From Paracoccus sp. R12_2 (GTDB taxonomy: Bacteria; Pseudomonadota; Alphaproteobacteria; Rhodobacterales; Rhodobacteraceae): 64,000 nt of DNA. Numbering within the stretch: the first letter of the stretch is position 1; every line of letters starts with the position of its first letter. The notes beneath the pieces are model-generated. The model did not search any database and was not told the DNA's origin. It worked only from the letters and a program-made list of their open reading frames with translations. A program made the translations under genes and the position numbers. This document shows, one piece after another, positions 36,181 to 45,191 of this stretch. The stretch covers positions 248,001 to 312,000 of the forward strand of contig NZ_JAGHRA010000003.1 of assembly GCF_017744015.1 (NCBI RefSeq), in the 5' to 3' direction.

Positions 36181-37602
36181 ATGAGCCGCGACCGCTTCGA
36201 CCCGTTCAGCCAGTTTCTGGATCGCGACCGGGCTCTGCGCATCTTGCGCGACGCGGTGACCGGCGCGGATGACGGAGAACTGTTCCTGGAGCGTTCCGTG
36301 GCCGAAACCCTGATCTTCGACGACGGCAGGCTGCGCAATTCGGGCTATACCGCCGAACAGGGTTTCGGCCTGCGGGCCGTGCGCGGCGAGGTGACCGGAT
36401 ACGCCCACTCGACCGAGATTTCCGAGCAATCCCTGCGGCGTGCGGCAGAAACGGCGCGGCTGGCGGTGGGTGCCGGGGGTGCACAAATGGCCGACGAGGC
36501 ACCGATGCAGGCGACACCGCTTTACGGTGCGGCGGACCCTGCCGAGGGGATTCCGGTCGCCCGGCGGATCGAGTTGTTGCGTCAGATCGATGACTATGCG
36601 CGCCGTCTGGATCCGCGAGTCGTGCAGGTCACAGCCTCGATCGCCTCATCGCTGCAAGAGATCGCGATCCTGCGGCCCGAAGGCGGGCTTGTCACCGATA
36701 TCCGCCCGATGGCGCGACTGAATGTCGCAGTCATCGTCGAGAACAACGACCGCCGCGAATCCGGAAGCCACGGCGGTGGCGGGCGCGTTTCCCTGGAAGG
36801 CCTGATGGATCCGGCCCACTGGCGCAACGCGGTGGACGAGGCGCTGCGGATCGCGCTGGTCAACCTGCGGTCCGTGCCCGCGCCGGCAGGGGTGATGGAC
36901 GTCGTTCTTGGCCCCGGCTGGCCCGGCATTCTGCTGCACGAGGCCGTCGGCCACGGGCTGGAAGGCGATTTTAACCGCAAGAAGGCCTCGGCCTTTGCCG
37001 GTCTGATGGGTCAAAGGGTGGCCGCGCCCGGCGTCACCGTCGTCGACGACGGCACCATACCCGATCGACGAGGATCGATCAGCGTCGACGACGAGGGAAC
37101 GCCCCCGGCCCGCAACGTGCTGATCGAGGACGGGATCCTTGTCGGCTACATGCAGGATCGTCAGAACGCCCGGCTGATGGGGGTCGCCCCCACCGGCAAT
37201 GGCCGCCGCGAAAGCTTTGCCCATGCGCCCATGCCGCGGATGACGAACACCTACATGCCGGGCGGCGACACCGATCCTGCCGCGATCCTTGCCGACCTGA
37301 AGGACGGCATCTACGCCGTCGGCTTCGGCGGCGGACAGGTGGACATCACCAACGGCAAGTTCGTATTCTCCTGCACCGAAGCCTATCGCGTGAAGGACGG
37401 CATCGTGGGCGACCCGATTCGCGGCGCCACGCTGATCGGCGATGGCGCGACCGCCCTGCAACAGATCCGGGCCGTCGGAAACGACATGGCGCTGGACCCC
37501 GGCATCGGCAATTGCGGCAAGCAGGGCCAGTGGGTGCCCGTCGGTGTCGGTCAACCGACGCTGATGATCGGCGGATTGACGGTCGGCGGTTCGGCACCCT
37601 GA
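36181..37602 (+). CDS. tldD: TldD-family metalloprotease
   Basis: 473 residues. The metal-binding HEAVGHGLEGDF motif (HExxxH) lies near residues 258-269, and the C-terminal glycine-rich end (GGQVDITNGKFVFSCTEAYRV) is typical of TldD. TldD works with TldE (PmbA) to degrade small peptides and process some peptide toxins and antibiotics; the tldE partner is not in the window. The ATG follows AAGGAGTCCCAACAG. The gene is divergent from ctaC. Nothing unusual. Confidence 0.94.
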   Translation: MSRDRFDPFSQFLDRDRALRILRDAVTGADDGELFLERSVAETLIFDDGRLRNSGYTAEQGFGLRAVRGEVTGYAHSTEISEQSLRRAAETARLAVGAGGAQMADEAPMQATPLYGAADPAEGIPVARRIELLRQIDDYARRLDPRVVQVTASIASSLQEIAILRPEGGLVTDIRPMARLNVAVIVENNDRRESGSHGGGGRVSLEGLMDPAHWRNAVDEALRIALVNLRSVPAPAGVMDVVLGPGWPGILLHEAVGHGLEGDFNRKKASAFAGLMGQRVAAPGVTVVDDGTIPDRRGSISVDDEGTPPARNVLIEDGILVGYMQDRQNARLMGVAPTGNGRRESFAHAPMPRMTNTYMPGGDTDPAAILADLKDGIYAVGFGGGQVDITNGKFVFSCTEAYRVKDGIVGDPIRGATLIGDGATALQQIRAVGNDMALDPGIGNCGKQGQWVPVGVGQPTLMIGGLTVGGSAP

Positions 37603-37675
37603 GACCGGCCCGGTCGGTAACCTTGTATTAACCACTGTTGCGCTATGCCTTGTCACGAGATGAGGCGGAGGCAGC

Positions 37676-38854
37676 ATGGATACCGGTCATATTCCCTTCG
37701 GCACCCCCGGCACCCCACTTGCCGCGAAGGGCGACGATCTAGGCTTTCTTCGTCTCATCCGTTCCCGGCGCGTCGGCCCCGCGACGTTTCACCGACTGCT
37801 TGCCGAACATGGCAGCGCCGGTGCCGCGCTGGAGGCGTTGCCCGCCATCGCGGCGGCAGCCGGGGTCAATGACTATCAGGTCTGTCCCGAAGGCGTCGCG
37901 GCGGCGGAACTGGCGGCGGGCCGCAAGGCCGGGGCACGCCTGATCCGCTGCGATTCGCCGCTGTATCCCGACGCGCTGCGCCAGATCGACGGCGCGCCTC
38001 CGGTACTGTGGGTCCGCGGCGATCCGCATTGGCTGTCGCGCGATGCTGTCGCGGTGATCGGCGCGCGCAACGCGTCGTCGCTGGGGCTGCGCATGGCCCG
38101 CGGCATGTCGGCCGGTCTGGGCGAATGCGGCTGCACGGTCGTCGCCGGACTGGCGCGCGGGGTGGATACTGCCGCGCACAACGCCAGCCTTCCCACCGGA
38201 ACCGTCGCCGTGATGGCCGGCGGTGTCGATGTGATCTACCCTGCCGAGAACGTCGTGCTGGCAGCCCAGATCGCGGAAAAAGGCGCCCTTGTTTCCGAAC
38301 AGCCGCCGGGAACGGAACCCGCCGCACGGCATTTCCCGACCCGTAACCGCATCATCTCGGGCCTGTCGCGCGCGGTGGTGGTGATCGAGGCTGCGCATCG
38401 CTCGGGTACGCTGATCACCGCCAGGAACGCGCTGGATCAGGGGCGCGAGGTGATGGCGGTGCCCGGACATCCGATGGATGCCCGCGCGGCTGGCTGCAAC
38501 CTGCTGATCCGCGACGGTGCTTTGCTGGTCCGCAGCGCCAGCGACGTGGTCGCGGCATTGGCCGAGCGCGGCGAGGCGCCCGCGACGCGAACCGATGATC
38601 CGGCGCCGCGCCACCGGCCTGGCACTGTCCCGCGGGCCAACGACGCGATCAGGAATGCGGTCAACCGGGATGCCGGCGGCCCCGTTCAACTGGAAGCCCG
38701 GATCCTGTCGCGCCTGACCCCAAGCCCGACTGAGGAAAACGACCTGATCCGCGATCTTGGCGTCCCCGCCTCAAGCGCCAGCGCCGCGATCCTGTCACTT
38801 GAACTGCAGGGACGCCTGACGCGGCTTGCGGGCGGTCGTCTGGCGCTCAGTTGA
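37676..38854 (+). CDS. dprA: DNA processing protein DprA
   Basis: Loads RecA on single-stranded DNA taken up in transformation. 392 residues: a short N-terminal helical domain, the Rossmann-like DNA-binding core (IGARNASSLGLRMARGM near residues 125-141, VAGLARGVDTAAHNA near 158-172, PTRNRIISGLSRAVVVIEA), and a C-terminal winged-helix domain of about 60 residues (ILSRLTPSPTEENDLIR). Preceded by GGCGGAGGCAGC. No other competence gene lies nearby; in Rhodobacterales dprA is often next to topA as here, and its role outside transformation is open. Confidence 0.94.
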   Translation: MDTGHIPFGTPGTPLAAKGDDLGFLRLIRSRRVGPATFHRLLAEHGSAGAALEALPAIAAAAGVNDYQVCPEGVAAAELAAGRKAGARLIRCDSPLYPDALRQIDGAPPVLWVRGDPHWLSRDAVAVIGARNASSLGLRMARGMSAGLGECGCTVVAGLARGVDTAAHNASLPTGTVAVMAGGVDVIYPAENVVLAAQIAEKGALVSEQPPGTEPAARHFPTRNRIISGLSRAVVVIEAAHRSGTLITARNALDQGREVMAVPGHPMDARAAGCNLLIRDGALLVRSASDVVAALAERGEAPATRTDDPAPRHRPGTVPRANDAIRNAVNRDAGGPVQLEARILSRLTPSPTEENDLIRDLGVPASSASAAILSLELQGRLTRLAGGRLALS

Positions 38855-38936
38855 ACGGCCCCGAATTCACCGACCGTTGACAGTCCCCTGCCCCGCACCC
38901 ATGTTGCCGCCCCATTGAACGGTCCCTGAGGTGCAA

Positions 38937-41597
38937 ATGCCCGTCGTCGTCGTCGAGTCCCCGGCCAAGGCCAAAACCATCGAGAAATATCTCGGCGGCG
39001 ACTATCGTGTTCTGGCGAGTTTCGGCCATGTCCGAGACCTGCCGCCCAAGGACGGCAGTGTCGATCCGGACGCCGATTTCGCGATGAAATGGGAAGTCGC
39101 CAGCGACAGCAAGAAGCACCTGAAGGCGATCCGCGACGCGCTGAAGGACGATCAGAACCTGATCCTGGCCACCGACCCCGACCGCGAGGGCGAGGCGATC
39201 AGCTGGCACCTGCTGGAGGCCCTTGCCCCGGCACTGAAGAAGGGCAGCGAGGTCAACCGCGTCACCTTCAACGCGATCACCAAGACCGCCGTCAGCGAGG
39301 CGATGAAGAATCCGCGCCAGATCGACCAGGCGCTGGTCGATGCCTATCTGGCGCGGCGCGCCCTAGACTATCTGGTTGGGTTCAACCTGTCGCCCGTGCT
39401 GTGGCGCAAGCTGCCGGGCGCGAAATCGGCGGGACGCGTGCAGTCGGTCTGCCTGCGGCTGATCGTCGACCGCGAGATGGAGATCGAGGCGTTCAAGCCC
39501 CGCGAATACTGGTCTGTCCATGCAAGGCTGGCGACACCCGGCGGACATGAATACGACGCGCAGTTGGTCTCGCTGGCCGGGTCGAAGCTGGACCGCTTTG
39601 ATCTGCCTGATGCCGAAAAGGCCGCGATGGCGGTCAGCGCACTGTCGTCTCGGGATCTGAAGGTCTCGGGCGTGGTGGCCAAGCCCGCCAGCCGCAATCC
39701 CTGGCCGCCCTTCATGACCTCGACCCTGCAGCAAGAGGCCAGCCGCAAGATGGGCATGGGCGCCAAGGCCTGCATGTCGGCGGCGCAGCGCCTGTATGAG
39801 GCAGGGCTGATCACCTATATGCGGACCGACGGCATCGACATGGCGCCCGAGGCGGTGATGGCCGCCCGCGACGCGATCAAGGCCAAGTTCGGCGAGAATT
39901 ACCTGCCCAAATCGCCGCGCATGTACAAGAACAAGGCCAAGAACGCGCAGGAAGCCCACGAATGCATCCGGCCCACCGACATGATGTTGTCGCCCGACAA
40001 GCTGAAGGTCAGCGCCGAGGATCAGCGCAAGCTGTATGACCTGATCTGGAAGCGCACCATCGCCAGCCAGATGGAAGCGGCGCGGATGGAACGCACCACC
40101 GTCGATATCGAAAGCCCGGATCGGCAGGTCGGCCTGCGCGCGACGGGTCAGGTGATGCTGTTCGACGGGTTCCTGCGCGTCTACGATCAGGGCCGCGACG
40201 ATGACGAGGGCGAAGACAGCGCGCGCCTTCCCGCCATCAGCGAAGGCGAGGATGCGAAACTGGTCGCCAAGGCGTTCGAGCCTGAATTCACCAAGTCCCG
40301 CGACAAGGGGGGCGACGTGCCGGACGCACCGTCAGGGCAGCGCGCGGCACCGGGATTGCTGATGAACGACGCGGCTTCCACCGCCGCCCGCCAGCATTTC
40401 ACCCAACCCCCGCCCCGCTATACCGAGGCAACACTGGTCAAGCGCATGGAAGAACTGGGCATCGGTCGCCCCTCGACCTATGCCAGCATCGTGACCACGA
40501 TCCAGGACCGCGAATACGTCCGCAAGGACAAGAACCGCCTGATCGCCGAGGACAAGGGCCGGTTGGTCACGACCTTCCTTGTGAAATACTTCCCGCGCTA
40601 TGTCAGCTATGACTTCACCGCCGATCTTGAGAACGAACTGGACGAGATCAGCGCCGGCGACCTGATCTGGCGCGACGTGCTGGGGCGCTTCTGGAAGGAT
40701 TTCTCGAAAGCGCTTGAAGGCACCTCGGACCTGCGGATCTCCGAGGTTCTGGATGCGATCGACGACGCGCTGGCCCCGCATCTTTACCCGCCGCGCGCCG
40801 ATGGCGGCGATCCGCGCGAATGTCCGCTGTGCGGCAAGGGCCGCCTGAACCTGAAGACCGCACGATCGGGTGGCGCCTTCATCGGCTGTTCGAACTATCC
40901 CGAATGCCGCTTTACCCGGCCATTGTCGGCACCCGACGGGGAAGAACCCGTGGGCGACCGCATTCTGGGCGAGGACGGCGGCGACCAGATCAGCCTGAAG
41001 ACCGGACGTTTCGGCCCCTATGTTCAGCGCGGCGAGGCCACCGAAGACACGCCGAAGCCGCCCCGCGCGTCGATCCCTAAAGGCTGGGATGCCGCGGCCT
41101 TGGATCTGGACAAGGCGTTGCAACTGCTGTCGCTGCCGCGCCCCATCGGCCCGCATCCCGACGACGGCGTGCTGATCGAGGCGGGAATCGGGCGCTATGG
41201 CCCATATGTGAAGCATGATCGGAAATACGCGAACCTGCCTGATGTGGACGAAGTGTTCACCATCGGCATGAATCGCGCGGTCGAGGTTCTGGCGGCCAAG
41301 CAGACGCGCGGCCGCGCGGCAGCCGCAGCCCCGCTGAAAGAGCTTGGGGATCACCCCGATGGGGGTGCGATTCAGGTGATGAACGGCCGCTATGGCCCTT
41401 ATGTCAAATGGGAAGAGATCAACGCGACCCTGCCCCGCGACGCCTCGCCCGACGAGATCACGAAGGAACAGGCGCTTGAACTGATCGCAGCCAAGGCTGC
41501 GAAGTCCCCCAAGAAGGCGGTCAGGAAACCCGCCGCGAAGAAGGCGACGGCGAAGAAGCCCGCAGCGAAGAAACCCGCCAAGAAGACCGCCGAATAA
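38937..41597 (+). CDS. topA: DNA topoisomerase I
   Basis: Relaxes negative supercoils. 886 residues: Toprim domain (VVVESPAKAKTIEKYL at the start, ATDPDREGEAISWHL near 78), active-site tyrosine Y294 in ITYMRTDG, a four-cysteine zinc finger beginning CPLCGKG at residue 629, and several C-terminal topo-type repeats (GRYGPYVKH, then GRYGPYVKWE). The last 40 residues are a lysine and alanine-rich tail, common in alphaproteobacterial TopA. The ATG follows CTGAGGTGCAA; an in-frame GTG six bases earlier overlaps that ribosome site. Confidence 0.96.
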   Translation: MPVVVVESPAKAKTIEKYLGGDYRVLASFGHVRDLPPKDGSVDPDADFAMKWEVASDSKKHLKAIRDALKDDQNLILATDPDREGEAISWHLLEALAPALKKGSEVNRVTFNAITKTAVSEAMKNPRQIDQALVDAYLARRALDYLVGFNLSPVLWRKLPGAKSAGRVQSVCLRLIVDREMEIEAFKPREYWSVHARLATPGGHEYDAQLVSLAGSKLDRFDLPDAEKAAMAVSALSSRDLKVSGVVAKPASRNPWPPFMTSTLQQEASRKMGMGAKACMSAAQRLYEAGLITYMRTDGIDMAPEAVMAARDAIKAKFGENYLPKSPRMYKNKAKNAQEAHECIRPTDMMLSPDKLKVSAEDQRKLYDLIWKRTIASQMEAARMERTTVDIESPDRQVGLRATGQVMLFDGFLRVYDQGRDDDEGEDSARLPAISEGEDAKLVAKAFEPEFTKSRDKGGDVPDAPSGQRAAPGLLMNDAASTAARQHFTQPPPRYTEATLVKRMEELGIGRPSTYASIVTTIQDREYVRKDKNRLIAEDKGRLVTTFLVKYFPRYVSYDFTADLENELDEISAGDLIWRDVLGRFWKDFSKALEGTSDLRISEVLDAIDDALAPHLYPPRADGGDPRECPLCGKGRLNLKTARSGGAFIGCSNYPECRFTRPLSAPDGEEPVGDRILGEDGGDQISLKTGRFGPYVQRGEATEDTPKPPRASIPKGWDAAALDLDKALQLLSLPRPIGPHPDDGVLIEAGIGRYGPYVKHDRKYANLPDVDEVFTIGMNRAVEVLAAKQTRGRAAAAAPLKELGDHPDGGAIQVMNGRYGPYVKWEEINATLPRDASPDEITKEQALELIAAKAAKSPKKAVRKPAAKKATAKKPAAKKPAKKTAE

Positions 41598-41609
41598 CCC
41601 GCAACGGCG

Positions 41610-42335
41610 TCAGCGCAGATCCTTCGCGATCTGCGCGGCCGCATCCAGAAAGCTGTCGCGCACCGGCGCGGCATGCGGGTTTTCGCGCAGGATCGTGCGC
41701 AGCAGTTCGGGCGAATCCGCCCCGACCATCCGGGCGGCCTGGACCAGATGCCGGAAGCTGGCGGTGGTCAGGCGGTCGGGCAGTGGCCCAAGCTGCGAAA
41801 GCCCGCGCGCGACCAGATGCGTCAGCCCCTGCACCACCGCCATCTCGCGGTCATGCTGATCGGGCGTCGTTCGCAGAACCCGCAGTCCCAGCCGCCGCAG
41901 CAGTGCCGCGGCACGCCTGTGGCCCGCCCCGCGCAGCGGACACCAGGCGATGCGATGCCCGTCCAGCCCGTCGCGCGCGCTTTCCGGGCCGAACAGCGGA
42001 TGGCTGGCGACGATCTGCACATGACCGGGCAGGATCCGCTGCATCATCTGCGCCGGGCGGATCTTTACCGATGCGACATCGACGACCATCGCGCCAGGCG
42101 ACAGATGCGCCGCGATCCGGTGCAGCACCTCCTCCATCCGCGGCAGCGGCACCGCCAGAACGACGATCTGGCAGCGCGCGGCGTCCTCCAGATCGACCTG
42201 CGGCAGATCGTTGGCACGCATCACCGGGTCGCAGACGCAAACCGGCATATGATGGCGCAGATGGCGCGCGATCAGTTGACCGAACGCACCGAAGCCGATG
42301 ACGGCAAGGCGCGGAAGTTCCGGGTGGTGAAACAC
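41610..42335 (-). CDS. Short prephenate/arogenate dehydrogenase-like protein
   Basis: 241 residues of the TyrA family: the Rossmann motif VIGFGAFGQLIARHL at residues 12-26, DVASVKIRPAQMM near 90, and ASHPLFGPESARDG near 108-121, where the histidine is catalytic in prephenate dehydrogenase. At about 240 residues it is shorter than the usual 280-370, mostly in the C-terminal helical dimer domain. Start is GTG. It could make tyrosine precursors; alternatively a second, unrelated tyrA exists elsewhere in the genome and this one has a different role. Downstream of topA and converging with it. Confidence 0.75.
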   Translation of the reverse strand: MFHHPELPRLAVIGFGAFGQLIARHLRHHMPVCVCDPVMRANDLPQVDLEDAARCQIVVLAVPLPRMEEVLHRIAAHLSPGAMVVDVASVKIRPAQMMQRILPGHVQIVASHPLFGPESARDGLDGHRIAWCPLRGAGHRRAAALLRRLGLRVLRTTPDQHDREMAVVQGLTHLVARGLSQLGPLPDRLTTASFRHLVQAARMVGADSPELLRTILRENPHAAPVRDSFLDAAAQIAKDLR

Positions 42336-42600
42336 GGCAGGACCTTTCGATAAGGCGCAAGGTCGTGATGTTCTTTTCCGATCAACCGCACGGCCCGCGC
42401 GGTTGACATGATTGTTCCCCCGCTATGATTGCGGGCGGCGATACAGGGAAAAGATGGCATTTCTGCGGTTCATGCCGCTCAGATGGGCCAGCGGGCGGCA
42501 TGATGTCAAGTCCCGCCGCTAACAGCGGGCGGTCCGATTGACACCGGTTGGTCGGCGGGCCATGACTTCTGCCGAACCTGTATCCATGAGGGGAGGACCG
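42336..42600. other. 265-base divergent intergenic region before the CoA-transferase pair
   Basis: Contains the start region of the minus-strand tyrA-like gene and the promoter region of the CoA-transferase genes. Apart from the candidate promoter at 42403-42429 I see no gene; frames of up to 89 codons on the minus strand lack a recognisable protein. Confidence 0.5.
42403..42429 (+). promoter_or_regulatory. Candidate sigma-70 promoter of the CoA-transferase genes
   Basis: TTGACA at 42403-42408 and TATGAT at 42424-42429 are close to consensus, but the spacer is 15 bases, shorter than the usual 16-18. Transcripts would have a leader of about 165 bases before the ATG at 42601. Confidence 0.5.
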
Positions 42601-43305
42601 ATGAAAAAGGTCTATGCCAATGCAACCGAGGCCCTGGACGGTCTCTTGCATGACGGGATGTTCATCTCGGCCGGGGGGTTCGGCCTTTGCGGCATCCCCG
42701 AATTGCTGATCGACGCGATCGTGGACAGCGGCGTCAAGGAACTGACCATCGCCAGCAACAATTGCGGGATCGACGGCTTCGGCCTGGGCAAGCTGCTGGA
42801 TACCAAGCAGATCAGGAAGATGCTCAGCTCGTACGTCGGCGAGAATGCCGAGTTCATGCGCCAGTACCTGTCGGGCGAGCTTGAACTGGAGTTCAATCCC
42901 CAGGGCACGCTGGCCGAACGGATGCGCGCCGGCGGCAGTGGCATTCCGGGCTTCTACACCAAGACCGGCGTGGGCACCCGGATCGCCGAGGGCAAGGAAG
43001 TGAAGGTCTTCGACGGCGAGGAATTCATCCTGGAACGCGGCATTGTCGCGGATCTGTCGATCGTGAAGGCGTGGAAGGCCGACGACACCGGCAATCTTGT
43101 GTTCCGCAAGACCGCCCGCAACTTCAACCCGCCCGCCGCCATGTCAGGCAAGGTCTGTGTCGCCGAGGTCGAGGAAATCGTGCCGCGCGGATCCCTGGAC
43201 CCCGACCACATCCACCTGCCCGGCATCTATGTGCACCGCCTGATTCAGGGTCAGCACGAGAAGCGGATCGAGAAAGTCACCACCCGCAAGCGTGAGGAGG
43301 TCTGA
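42601..43305 (+). CDS. scoA: 3-oxoacid CoA-transferase subunit A
   Basis: Alpha subunit of a succinyl-CoA:3-ketoacid CoA-transferase. 234 residues with the CoA-transferase signature [16 protein letters not shown] near residues 24-39 and the later block [15 protein letters not shown] near 54-68. ATG follows GAGGGGAGGACCG. It ends one base before the beta subunit start. ScoAB activates acetoacetate or similar acids with succinyl-CoA. PcaIJ (3-oxoadipate) is the main alternative, but no pca genes lie nearby. Confidence 0.93.
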   Translation: MKKVYANATEALDGLLHDGMFISAGGFGLCGIPELLIDAIVDSGVKELTIASNNCGIDGFGLGKLLDTKQIRKMLSSYVGENAEFMRQYLSGELELEFNPQGTLAERMRAGGSGIPGFYTKTGVGTRIAEGKEVKVFDGEEFILERGIVADLSIVKAWKADDTGNLVFRKTARNFNPPAAMSGKVCVAEVEEIVPRGSLDPDHIHLPGIYVHRLIQGQHEKRIEKVTTRKREEV

Positions 43306-43306
43306 C

Positions 43307-43948
43307 ATGGCCAGTGAACTGAAAGGCTGGGATCGCGACCAGATGGCCGCCCGCGCCGCCGAGGAACTGGAAGACGGCATGTATGTGAACCTTGGCATCG
43401 GCATTCCGACGCTGGTGGCGAACTATGTCGGCGACAAGGACATCACGCTGCAGTCGGAAAACGGCATGCTGGGGATGGGGCCCTTCCCGTTCGAGGGCGA
43501 GGAAGATCCCGACCTGATCAATGCCGGCAAGCAGACCATCACGGAACTCAGCCGCACCTCGTATTTCGACAGTGCGACAAGCTTCGGCATGATCCGCGGC
43601 GGCAAGATCGCGGCCGCCGTGCTGGGCGCGATGGAAGTGGCCGAGAACGGCGATCTGGCCAACTGGATGATCCCCGGCAAGCTGGTCAAGGGCATGGGCG
43701 GCGCAATGGATCTGGTCGCCGGCGTCAAGCGGGTGATCGTCGTGATGGACCACACCAACAAGGCCGGCGACTCAAAGCTGCTGAAGGAATGCACGCTGCC
43801 GCTGACCGGCAAGGGTGTCGTGAACCGGATCATCACCAATCTGGGTGTGCTGGACGTGGTCGAGGGCGGGCTGAAGATCGTCGAAACCGCCGACGGCGTG
43901 ACGGAAGATGATATCCGCGCCGCGACCGAGGCGACGATCGTCGCCTGA
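43307..43948 (+). CDS. scoB: 3-oxoacid CoA-transferase subunit B
   Basis: Beta subunit, carrying the catalytic glutamate that forms the CoA thioester. 213 residues; E51 in QSENGMLGMG is that residue, and the conserved core GGKIAAAVLGAMEV lies near 103. The ATG comes after GAGGAGGTCTGAC, whose ribosome site overlaps the end of the upstream gene. A hairpin terminator follows after 25 bases. Confidence 0.93.
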   Translation: MASELKGWDRDQMAARAAEELEDGMYVNLGIGIPTLVANYVGDKDITLQSENGMLGMGPFPFEGEEDPDLINAGKQTITELSRTSYFDSATSFGMIRGGKIAAAVLGAMEVAENGDLANWMIPGKLVKGMGGAMDLVAGVKRVIVVMDHTNKAGDSKLLKECTLPLTGKGVVNRIITNLGVLDVVEGGLKIVETADGVTEDDIRAATEATIVA

Positions 43949-43973
43949 GATCGCATCGCAGTGCGACACCGAT

Positions 43974-43999
43974 GGCGGGGGGCCTTGCCCCCCGTCGCC
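43974..43999 (+). terminator. Terminator-like hairpin after scoB
   Basis: GGGGGGC at 43977-43983 pairs with GCCCCCC at 43987-43993 around CTT, extended by GGC/GCC on the outside. It is followed by a C-run and AATATTTGCGCAAGAAAGAAG. Similar 'CCCCGAATATTT' tails after genes are a habit I recall from Rhodobacteraceae genomes; I did not check this. Confidence 0.6.
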
Positions 44000-44051
44000 G
44001 ATTCCGGCGCCCCCCCCGAATATTTGCGCAAGAAAGAAGCCGCCGAGGCCG

Positions 44052-44630
44052 ATGATGACACCCGACCAGATCAGCCCGCTTTTCACGCGCGACGATGGCA
44101 CGTTCTTCTGCGCAAGGTGGAACCGGCCGGTCGCGCCGGTGATCTTCGGACTGACCGAAGAGACGCTGGACATCTTTCGCAGTGCGATCCGGGCGGGGTT
44201 CGCCCATGCGGGCCACCCGGTGACAGACGCCGATCCGGAAATGGGCAGCAACCTGATGCTGTTCTTCATGCGCGACTGGAACGAGCTTGAAGGTATCCCG
44301 GACCTGGATCGCCTGACCGGGATGGCCGGTCTGCCATCACGTCTGATTGGATCCTCAGCGGATCAGTACAGGCTTTTTCGCTTTGACCCGGATGGCGGCA
44401 TCCGTGCCTGCCTGATCTTCGTCCGGATGTCCGGCGCTTTGGCCGATTCGCACCCGGCCCGCCTGGCCGAGGCGCTTGTGATGCGCAGCGCACTGACCTT
44501 CGCGCGCGACGTGACGCCGTCCTCCGAACTGGCGGCGCTGATCCGCGCGGCCTATGATCCCGTGCTGCCCGTCACCGCGACCGACCACAGCCACGCGTTG
44601 CGCCTTGCGGCGCGCATGGCCCCACGCTGA
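44052..44630 (+). CDS. Hypothetical protein of unknown function
   Basis: 192 residues, begins with two ATGs (44052, 44055) without a strong ribosome site. The composition is mixed, with no signal peptide and no membrane segment. Recurrent features are an aromatic N-terminal strand (DDGTFFCARWNRPVAPVIFG), a DPEMGSNLMLFFMRDWNELE segment near residue 75, and a C-terminal helix near AALIRAAYDPVLP. I do not recognise the family. It sits between the CoA-transferase terminator and a repeat copy, so it looks like a single-gene unit. Codon use and frame length agree with a real gene. Confidence 0.75.
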   Translation: MMTPDQISPLFTRDDGTFFCARWNRPVAPVIFGLTEETLDIFRSAIRAGFAHAGHPVTDADPEMGSNLMLFFMRDWNELEGIPDLDRLTGMAGLPSRLIGSSADQYRLFRFDPDGGIRACLIFVRMSGALADSHPARLAEALVMRSALTFARDVTPSSELAALIRAAYDPVLPVTATDHSHALRLAARMAPR

Positions 44631-44646
44631 GACGAACCATGGCGCC

Positions 44647-44716
44647 CGCCGCGCGCGAAGCGCGCCTCCGGCCCAGCGGCAGCGACCGGGATGGGCCACG
44701 CCCATCCCGTCCCCTT
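44647..44716 (+). repeat. Copy B of a structured intergenic repeat
   Basis: GCGCGC-GAA-GCGCGC hairpin at 44651-44665, then the linker ending AGCGGCAGCGACCGGG (44675-44690), then GGGATGGGC-CAC-GCCCATCCC (44688-44708), a perfect 9-bp stem followed by GTCCCCTTT. This is the same order as copy A at 2231-2297 read on the minus strand. It lies in the 150-base gap before ybgC and probably ends transcription of the upstream gene. Confidence 0.65.
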
Positions 44717-44780
44717 TGCAACGGGTGCGGCCGATGATCCGGGCGTCGGGCAATTGCAGGCGGCATGATGCAGGCCTAGG

Positions 44781-45191
44781 ATGGCCGACATGAGCCATTC
44801 CCTGAACCTGCGCGTCTATTACGAAGACACCGACCTGGCGGGAATCGTCTATTACGCCAACTACCTGAAGTTCATCGAACGAGGACGCTCTGAGTGGCTG
44901 CGCGACCTGGGGGTCGATCAGGTCGACATGAAAGAAACCGAGGGGCGTGTCTTCGCGGTGCGGCGGATCGAGGCCGACTATCTTCGGCCCGCCCGGTTTG
45001 ACGACATGCTTCAGGTCGTCACCAGCCTGCATCAGCTGACCGCCGCGCGGGTGGTGGTTGATCAGGCCGTGCACCGCGACGGTGACACGCTGTTCAATGC
45101 GCGTGTGACGATCGCCTGCCTGGACCGGACCGGACGCCCCGTCCGGTTGCCGCCAGCGGTTGGGTCACGGCTGCGACAGGTCCGAACATGA
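44781..45191 (+). CDS. ybgC: Tol-Pal associated acyl-CoA thioesterase YbgC
   Basis: 136-residue hotdog-fold thioesterase: RVYYEDTDLAGIVYYANYLK near residues 10-29 contains the catalytic aspartate region of the 4-hydroxybenzoyl-CoA thioesterase group, and FIERGRSEWLRDLGVDQ follows. YbgC is the usual first gene of the tol-pal operon and is linked to phospholipid metabolism at the inner membrane. The start could instead be the ATG at 44790. Its stop overlaps the next start as ATGA. Confidence 0.92.
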   Translation: MADMSHSLNLRVYYEDTDLAGIVYYANYLKFIERGRSEWLRDLGVDQVDMKETEGRVFAVRRIEADYLRPARFDDMLQVVTSLHQLTAARVVVDQAVHRDGDTLFNARVTIACLDRTGRPVRLPPAVGSRLRQVRT

